DNA of 64,000 nucleotides from Thermohalobaculum sp039821125 (lineage in GTDB: Bacteria; Pseudomonadota; Alphaproteobacteria; Rhodobacterales; Rhodobacteraceae): positions 1-64,000 of the forward strand of contig JBCBOR010000011.1 of assembly GCA_039821125.1 (NCBI GenBank), given 5' to 3'. Below are positions 59,276-64,000 of this stretch, in pieces. Below the pieces are notes generated by a model. It made no database searches and was not told the DNA's origin. It was given only the letters and a program-made list of their open reading frames with translations. How positions within the stretch are numbered: the first letter of the stretch is position 1; each line of letters starts with the position of its first letter. Both the position numbers and the translations under genes were made by a program.

Positions 59276-60055
59276 TCAGTCCGGTCGGATGGTCGCGCGA
59301 AAGCCCTTGGCCGCAAGATCACTCAGCCGCGGCGGCAACCGCTGCCCAATCCAGATCAGCACGGCCAAGGGCCATGGGAAGGTGATCAATGGGCGCCCGC
59401 GTGCTAGGCCGCGCACGATGCGCCTTGCGGCATCCCTGGCATCGATCTCGAATGGCTTGAAGCCCTGATGCCGGGCCGACATCGGCGAGGTGACAAAGCC
59501 CGGGCAAATCACCGTCACGGCGATGCCGCGCGGTCTCAGCCATTGTCGGATCGACGCGCCCCAGGCTCTCAATCCCGCTTTCGACGCACTATAGCTTGGC
59601 ATGTCGCCATGGGGGTGCAGTGCTGCCATCGAACTGACCAGGGCAATGTGCCCGGTGCCGCGCGCAAGCATCGCAGGGAGCAGCGGTTCGACCGTGTCGA
59701 TCGCCCCCAGCAGATTGGTCTGTATCAAGCGGCGTGAGGTGCCCTGTGGTTCGGGAGAGCGGCCCGGCCCCAGCCCCGCCATCACCCCTGCGTTTGCGAT
59801 CACAAGATCCACCGGATGCGCTGCGTCAAAGGCTTGCAGGCGCGATGCCAGCGCATCTGTATCCGTAACGTCGAGCACTGCAGTCTCGACCATCGCACCG
59901 TTGGCGTGGGCCGTTTCTGCGGCTGAGTCGAGCCGACTGGCATCCCGGCCCGTCAGCAGCATGTGCACGCCGGGCCCGGCCATCTCGGTGACCAGAGCCG
60001 CACCGATCCCGCTTGAGGCTCCGGTCAGTACAATGGCTTTAAACGGATGGGTCAT
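59276..60055 (-). CDS. rkpH: Short-chain dehydrogenase/reductase, RkpH-like
   Basis: A 259-residue classical SDR. The cofactor motif is VLTGASSGIGAALVTEM, NAG appears in VIANAGVMAG, and the catalytic Ser, Tyr and Lys are in ALVSSMAAL and SYSASKAGLRAWG. A hydrophobic C-terminal stretch (LAVLIWIGQRLPPRLSDLAA) may tether it to the membrane, as in 3-ketosphinganine reductases. Together with the synthase and the PLP enzyme it completes the RkpA/G/H set. Its likely role is reduction of the ketone made by the alpha-oxoamine synthase. The gene is on the opposite strand from those two, about 11 kb away, so it is not in the same operon here. Confidence 0.85.
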   Translation of the reverse strand: MTHPFKAIVLTGASSGIGAALVTEMAGPGVHMLLTGRDASRLDSAAETAHANGAMVETAVLDVTDTDALASRLQAFDAAHPVDLVIANAGVMAGLGPGRSPEPQGTSRRLIQTNLLGAIDTVEPLLPAMLARGTGHIALVSSMAALHPHGDMPSYSASKAGLRAWGASIRQWLRPRGIAVTVICPGFVTSPMSARHQGFKPFEIDARDAARRIVRGLARGRPLITFPWPLAVLIWIGQRLPPRLSDLAAKGFRATIRPD

Positions 60056-60112
60056 GCGATCCCTGCCTCCGCGGCGCGTCGCCTCTGTCGGAACACCGCG
60101 TGTTCAGACGGG

Positions 60113-61156
60113 TCATACACCACCGGCAGGATCGAGGTCGAGATCCATGAGCCGCGCCCACAGAACCCGCTGCGCTGGCCGGTCGTTGAGGCGCTGTGCA
60201 AGATCCCGCCCCGCGCGTGCCAGCGCCATTGTTCGCGATCCACCGCCGATCAAGTCTTCGATCTGGTCGCAGAGTGCCGCGCGCCAATCATCAGGTTCAT
60301 CCCCCAGAACCAGTCCAGCCTTCGCTGCGGCGATCTGCCCGGCTTCGGGCCATGTGTGAGAGTAGAGACCAGCGCCGCCCAGCACTGCGTGCTCGATGAT
60401 CTTGTTTACCGATCGCGCTCGATTGAAGGCCATGTCCCGCAATGGATACGCAAGGAGGTGAAACCGGCGCTGCCCGATGCTTGCGCGGTACGCCTGCCAG
60501 CCTGTCTCGATGATGGTGTGGCACCGGGGACATCGCGCCAAAGCGGGCGGCAGTTTGTGGTTTGCGGAAACCCACAGGTGAACGTGTGGATACTGGTGCA
60601 ATACATCGCCGAGAGCAGTCCAGTACGGCGCAAGGTCAGCCTTGTGTGTCCGTGCGCCGAGGCATCCGATGTCTATGGTCTGTGCGTCCGTTGCGACCCG
60701 GTCGAAATGCGTATGATCGGCGAAGGGTTCCGACCAGTAGGGTCCAAGGGTGGCAATCTCTGCATGCGGCGCCAGCTCGAGCACGGTTGAAGCGAGTGCG
60801 TTGGAACTTACCACCACGTGCTGGATCCGGTCGCGATAGCGCCGCGCAAACGCTCGTTCGCACGAGGCAAGCTTGAGTCGGTGCAGCAGGCTGAGATCGG
60901 GATCGGCAACACCGGCCATGATGTCGTCGTCGATCAGCCAGATCAGCCGGCGACCAGACAAGACCGGTTCAAGATCGACGCCCGCCCCATGACGCAGGAC
61001 CAGAAGAGCGCTGTCTGACATCAGCACAGTCGGCGACAGAGGCACCACCTGCCCGGACGCCAGGGCATCGCCGCAGGCATTCGCGAAATAGAGATCGCTC
61101 GTCGGACCACCATGCCCGCCCAGAACCCGTTCGAAAGCGCGCCTGAGAACGTCCAT
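60113..61156 (-). CDS. Glycosyltransferase-like protein of unknown type
   Basis: A 347-residue soluble protein with a GT-B-like feel but no clear family. The first half has RLIWLIDDDIMAGVADPDLS and HVVVSSNALASTVLELAPHA. This is the pattern of glycosyltransferases that search for a person-like name field of the acceptor-side domain. The second half has IDIGCLGARTHKADLAPYW, VHLWVSANHKLP and RSVNKIIEHAVLGGAGLYSH, similar to the nucleotide-sugar half of GT-B enzymes. A late helix pair (ALARAGRDLAQRLND) ends it. It lies between the KpsE-like gene and the SDR gene on one strand, so it is part of the capsule locus. The start at 61156 has only a weak ribosome site. Confidence 0.55.
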   Translation of the reverse strand: MDVLRRAFERVLGGHGGPTSDLYFANACGDALASGQVVPLSPTVLMSDSALLVLRHGAGVDLEPVLSGRRLIWLIDDDIMAGVADPDLSLLHRLKLASCERAFARRYRDRIQHVVVSSNALASTVLELAPHAEIATLGPYWSEPFADHTHFDRVATDAQTIDIGCLGARTHKADLAPYWTALGDVLHQYPHVHLWVSANHKLPPALARCPRCHTIIETGWQAYRASIGQRRFHLLAYPLRDMAFNRARSVNKIIEHAVLGGAGLYSHTWPEAGQIAAAKAGLVLGDEPDDWRAALCDQIEDLIGGGSRTMALARAGRDLAQRLNDRPAQRVLWARLMDLDLDPAGGV

Positions 61157-61173
61157 CACCCGAGCGCCTCGGC

Positions 61174-62649
61174 TCAGCGGCTGTCCCGCACGTTGAGGAT
61201 GATCAGCATCGTGATCAGCCATGTCGTGAGCAGAAACAGCACATAGGCCGGTCCGATCAGCCAGCGACGCGGGAACAGGGCCTCGTCCGCCTGAGTCGGT
61301 CCGACATGGGTCGCAAGATAGCGGTGCTGGCGGCGAGCTTCGGCCCGCGCATCCTCGAAGGATGCCAGCACTGCGGCATAGGCCTGCTCGGCAAACTCGC
61401 GATCCATGACCAGTTCCTCGAAGGTCCCGACGACTTCCGCCATACGCTCGGCACCTACGCTTCCATCGGTCGATCCGGCGCCAAGTTTCGCACGCTCGAC
61501 GGTGATCAGGCGCTCGATCTCGGTGATCTCATCATCCAGTTTGCGCACCCGGCTGTCGCCTTCGCTGGTATAGCCAAGCAGGACATTACGGTTCACCAAG
61601 GCTTCGGCCAGTTGGGTCTGGAGCGCTGTCAAAAGCCCCATCTGCTGTTCGACACTCGCCGTCGGGTCGATGATCTGCTCCTTGTTGCGAAAGGCCCGAA
61701 GCTCGCGCCGGATCTCGCGCAATCGGTCTTCGGCCCGGCGAAGGTCTTCCTCGGCAAATCGGATCGCATCATCGCGCGCTTCCTGCGAGAGCGCGTTGAT
61801 CAGGGCGGTGGAGCGACTTACGATCACCTGAGCGATTGCGTGGGCATCCTCGGGCGTGAAGGCGCGGGCCTCGACCTCGATGATCCCGGTGCCGCCGTCA
61901 TAGGCAACCGAGACCATCCACTCCCAGTACCAGTGCAGATCCTCGATGGTGGGATTGTCGCCGAGGATGAAGACCGGATCGTTGTCTGGCCGGTTGAACA
62001 TGGTCACAAGATCGAGCTCACGCGCGACCTCCTCGACCATCTGTTGCGAACGGATGTATTCGTAGAGCACATCGGCGTCCGAGGCCGAGGACTTGCCGCT
62101 CTGCGTGATCGACCCGAGGATGTCGAGCGGGCTGCCGGCCTCCTCGGAGTGGACGGAGAAGCCGACCGTCGAGTGGAACTGATCCGCCGCCCGCGTGTAG
62201 AGATACCCAACACCGAGCGCGCCGGGGATGACAACAAACAGGATGAACGTGATCAACAGGATCCAGTGACGGGCCCGAAAGCGGGCGCGCCCCGGTTCTG
62301 CCGGCTGTTTGGCGGGTTGCGGCTCTGGCTCCGGTGCGTCGAGGATCTGGGCAGGAACAGCCTTCAACGCAGCTTTGTTCTGCGGCGGCTGGTTGGGCGG
62401 GCGCTTTGCGGGAACTTGCGCCGCGCCTTGACCGGCGGGTTTGCCCTTGCCCTGACGGTTCGGATTGCCGGGTCGGTTGGGATTGCCTTGACGATTGGGA
62501 CTGCCAGCGCGCTTGGGTTTGGCTGGTGCATTGGGATTGCCCTGGCGCGCCGCGGCGCCTGCAGCCTTCGCCGGTCCGGCACGCGGTTTCGGCGCCGGTT
62601 TGACCTCCGGGTCATCGGGGTCGGCAGGTGTTGCAGGGTCGCTCGTCAT
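61174..62649 (-). CDS. Capsule polysaccharide export inner-membrane protein (KpsE/RkpR-like)
   Basis: A 491-residue polysaccharide co-polymerase/export protein. Residues 1-125 are a Pro/Asn/Gln/Lys-rich tail with near-repeats (GNPNAPAKPKR, GSPNRQ, GNPNRP, GNPNRQ). A first membrane segment spans about 129-152 (WILLITFILFVVIPGALGVG). A long periplasmic part with coiled coils follows (RRAEDRLREIRRELRAFRNK). A second membrane segment is at about 464-486 (YVLFLLTTWLITMLIILNV). This topology and EYIRSQQMVEEVARELDLV are typical of KpsE/BexC/CtrB. It should bridge the KpsMT exporter to the outer-membrane channel, which is not in the window. Confidence 0.88.
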   Translation of the reverse strand: MTSDPATPADPDDPEVKPAPKPRAGPAKAAGAAARQGNPNAPAKPKRAGSPNRQGNPNRPGNPNRQGKGKPAGQGAAQVPAKRPPNQPPQNKAALKAVPAQILDAPEPEPQPAKQPAEPGRARFRARHWILLITFILFVVIPGALGVGYLYTRAADQFHSTVGFSVHSEEAGSPLDILGSITQSGKSSASDADVLYEYIRSQQMVEEVARELDLVTMFNRPDNDPVFILGDNPTIEDLHWYWEWMVSVAYDGGTGIIEVEARAFTPEDAHAIAQVIVSRSTALINALSQEARDDAIRFAEEDLRRAEDRLREIRRELRAFRNKEQIIDPTASVEQQMGLLTALQTQLAEALVNRNVLLGYTSEGDSRVRKLDDEITEIERLITVERAKLGAGSTDGSVGAERMAEVVGTFEELVMDREFAEQAYAAVLASFEDARAEARRQHRYLATHVGPTQADEALFPRRWLIGPAYVLFLLTTWLITMLIILNVRDSR

Positions 62650-62801
62650 TTCGTCTCGTCTGCTCTGTGATCAGGTCCAGGCTCTGCGTTGCCCGGTTCT
62701 CTGATGATCCCGCCCTCTCACTGTAACGTAGTGGATCGATCGCGAGAAAGCCATGCCAGCGACCAGAGCAGCAGCGATCGCTTTGCATAGCCACTGGTGG
62801 T

Positions 62802-63686
62802 TCAGGACGGTGTCTCCCCGGCGATCGCCGCGAGATACTGGCCGTACCCGGTTTTCATCATCGGTTCCGCAAGGGTCAGCAACTGATCGCGTGTGATAAA
62901 GCCCATGCGCCACGCGACCTCCTCCGGGCAGCCTGCCTTGAGGCCCTGGCGTTTCTCGAGCACACGGATGAAGTCGCCCGCTTCCATCAGACTGTCGTGG
63001 GTGCCGGTGTCGAGCCACGCGAAACCGCGTCCCATCAATTCGACCGTCAAGGACCCTTCCTCGAGATACTGGCTGATCAGTGAGGTGATCTCGAGTTCGC
63101 CGCGCGGTGACGGCGTTATCGCGCGCGCCAGTTCGGGCGCTCGTCCATCGAAAAAATAAAGCCCCGTCACGGCGTAATTCGACCGCGGTTTGGCCGGTTT
63201 CTCTTCCACACTGATGGCGCGGCCCGCCTTGTCAAACTCGACCACGCCATAGCGTTCCGGGTCCGCGACCTGATAACCGAAGACCGTGCCGCCCGTGTCC
63301 TTGCTGTCTGCCGAAGCGAGCAGTTCCGGCAGACCGTGCCCGTAGTAAACATTGTCGCCCAGCACCATGGCCGAGGGATGGCCGTCCAAGAAATGCTCCG
63401 CCAGCAGATACGCCTGTGCCAGCCCATCTGGCGAGGGCTGCACGATCCACTCGATCCGCAGACCGAAGTCCGAGCCATCGCCGAGCAAACGCTGAAACTG
63501 AGCCTGATCCGCGGGTGTGGTGATGATCGCGATCTCACGGATCCCGGCCAGCATCAGCACGGTCAGCGGATAGTAGATCATTGGCTTGTCATAGAGCGGC
63601 AGCAACTGCTTCGACACGGCGCGGGTGATCGGGTAGAGCCGCGTGCCAGACCCACCAGCCAAAATGATGCCTCTGCGTGTGGTCAT
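62802..63686 (-). CDS. rmlA: Glucose-1-phosphate thymidylyltransferase
   Basis: A 294-residue nucleotidyltransferase making dTDP-glucose, the first step to dTDP-rhamnose and other deoxysugars. The signature is GIILAGGSGTRLYPITRAVS followed by KQLLPLYDKPMIYYPL. VLGDNVYYGHGLPELL, the acidic ERYGVVEFDKAGRAISVEEK and the catalytic-region MGRGFAWLDTGTHDSLMEA are all present. Length is normal for RmlA. AAAGGGACC precedes the ATG. It lies 48 bases after the rmlB-like stop and is presumably co-transcribed with it, supplying deoxysugars to the capsule or LPS. Confidence 0.96.
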   Translation of the reverse strand: MTTRRGIILAGGSGTRLYPITRAVSKQLLPLYDKPMIYYPLTVLMLAGIREIAIITTPADQAQFQRLLGDGSDFGLRIEWIVQPSPDGLAQAYLLAEHFLDGHPSAMVLGDNVYYGHGLPELLASADSKDTGGTVFGYQVADPERYGVVEFDKAGRAISVEEKPAKPRSNYAVTGLYFFDGRAPELARAITPSPRGELEITSLISQYLEEGSLTVELMGRGFAWLDTGTHDSLMEAGDFIRVLEKRQGLKAGCPEEVAWRMGFITRDQLLTLAEPMMKTGYGQYLAAIAGETPS

Positions 63687-63734
63687 GGCATGGTCCCTTT
63701 CGTCATCTGGCAGAAGATCGTCTCCAAGCGGCGC

Positions 63735-64000
63735 CTAGCCGGTGCCCAACCGTTTGCCGACGCCGTCGCGCGCCAGCAGGGGGCGCCACCAGTCCTCGTT
63801 CGCGAGATACCAGTCGACCGTTTGTGCCAGTCCTTCGTCCAGCGTGACCGATGGCTCCCAACCCAATGCGTCGCGTATTTTGGTTGCATCGATCGCATAA
63901 CGGAAATCATGGCCAGGCCGGTCTGTGACAAATGTGATCAGCCGGTCATGCGGGCCGCCATCTGGACGGCGATCATCCAGCAGGGCACAGACCTTGCGCA
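63735..64000 (-). CDS. rmlB: dTDP-glucose 4,6-dehydratase, C-terminal fragment
   Basis: The right edge cuts this gene, leaving the last 88 codons. They read ITFVTDRPGHDFRYAIDATK, then IRDALGWEPSVTLDEGLAQT and VDWYLANEDWWRPLL, the well-conserved end of RmlB. The stop is TAG at 63735-63737. It is upstream of rmlA on the same strand. The catalytic TDK/YxxxK parts lie outside the window. Confidence 0.93.
   Translation of the reverse strand, partial: RKVCALLDDRRPDGGPHDRLITFVTDRPGHDFRYAIDATKIRDALGWEPSVTLDEGLAQTVDWYLANEDWWRPLLARDGVGKRLGTG

Noticed and set aside
61174..62649. N-terminal GNPNR repeats as a DNA tandem repeat or CRISPR-like array
   Set aside because: The repetition is in the protein and in imperfect 12-18-base units within a coding frame. 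There are no spacers or conserved repeats of CRISPR length.

Overview
The window is GC-rich, densely packed DNA from an alphaproteobacterium, most likely a Rhodobacteraceae (Roseobacter-type) member. This is inferred from codon use, many 4-bp ATGA stop/start overlaps, the gene families present, and a hairpin element of a style I associate with that family. No rRNA, tRNA, CRISPR array, insertion sequence or replication origin was recognised.

Layout. (1) 1-8449: a small-molecule uptake and degradation block. It has two solute-binding proteins (one cut by the window edge), a NodB-type deacetylase, an NTF2-like protein, a gamma-glutamyltransferase with an apparent frameshift at its 5' end, and a hydantoinase/oxoprolinase pair (hyuA, hyuB). 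(2) 8586-18172: an orphan type VI secretion effector island, all on the minus strand. The order is vgrG, DUF2169 adaptor, PAAR-like DUF4150, a 409-aa scaffold-like protein, an RHS protein with a GIY-YIG-like nuclease tip, and a probable immunity gene overlapping its stop. A decayed copy of an RHS tip lies just beyond. (3) 18383-20500: an ECF sigma/anti-sigma/periplasmic sensor module with two secreted proteins, one carrying four EF-hands. (4) 20674-26197: a complete peptide-type ABC importer. (5) 26750-34657: mixed metabolic genes (orphan TRAP binding protein, sulfatase, M28 peptidase, aroQ, Gfo/Idh/MocA oxidoreductase). (6) 34829 to the right edge: a large capsular polysaccharide (K-antigen) locus.

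The capsule locus is the centre of interest. It holds two tandem KpsS/RkpJ-like proteins, an FAD oxidoreductase, a 2525-aa fully reducing type I polyketide/fatty-acid synthase, an alpha-oxoamine synthase and a short-chain dehydrogenase. The last three match the RkpA, RkpG and RkpH set of the Sinorhizobium meliloti rkp-1 region. Around them lie a KpsM/KpsT/KpsE-type exporter, several glycosyltransferases, three sulfotransferase-like proteins, a methyltransferase, a sugar-nucleotide epimerase/dehydratase, and rmlA with the end of rmlB.

Taken together, the synthase could build a long saturated acyl chain on its own carrier domain. The PLP enzyme could release it by decarboxylative condensation with an amino acid, and the dehydrogenase could reduce the ketone. 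That is the chemical logic of sphingoid-base synthesis, here placed beside capsule export, so the product may be the lipid anchor or carrier of a sulfated capsule. This last step is inference.
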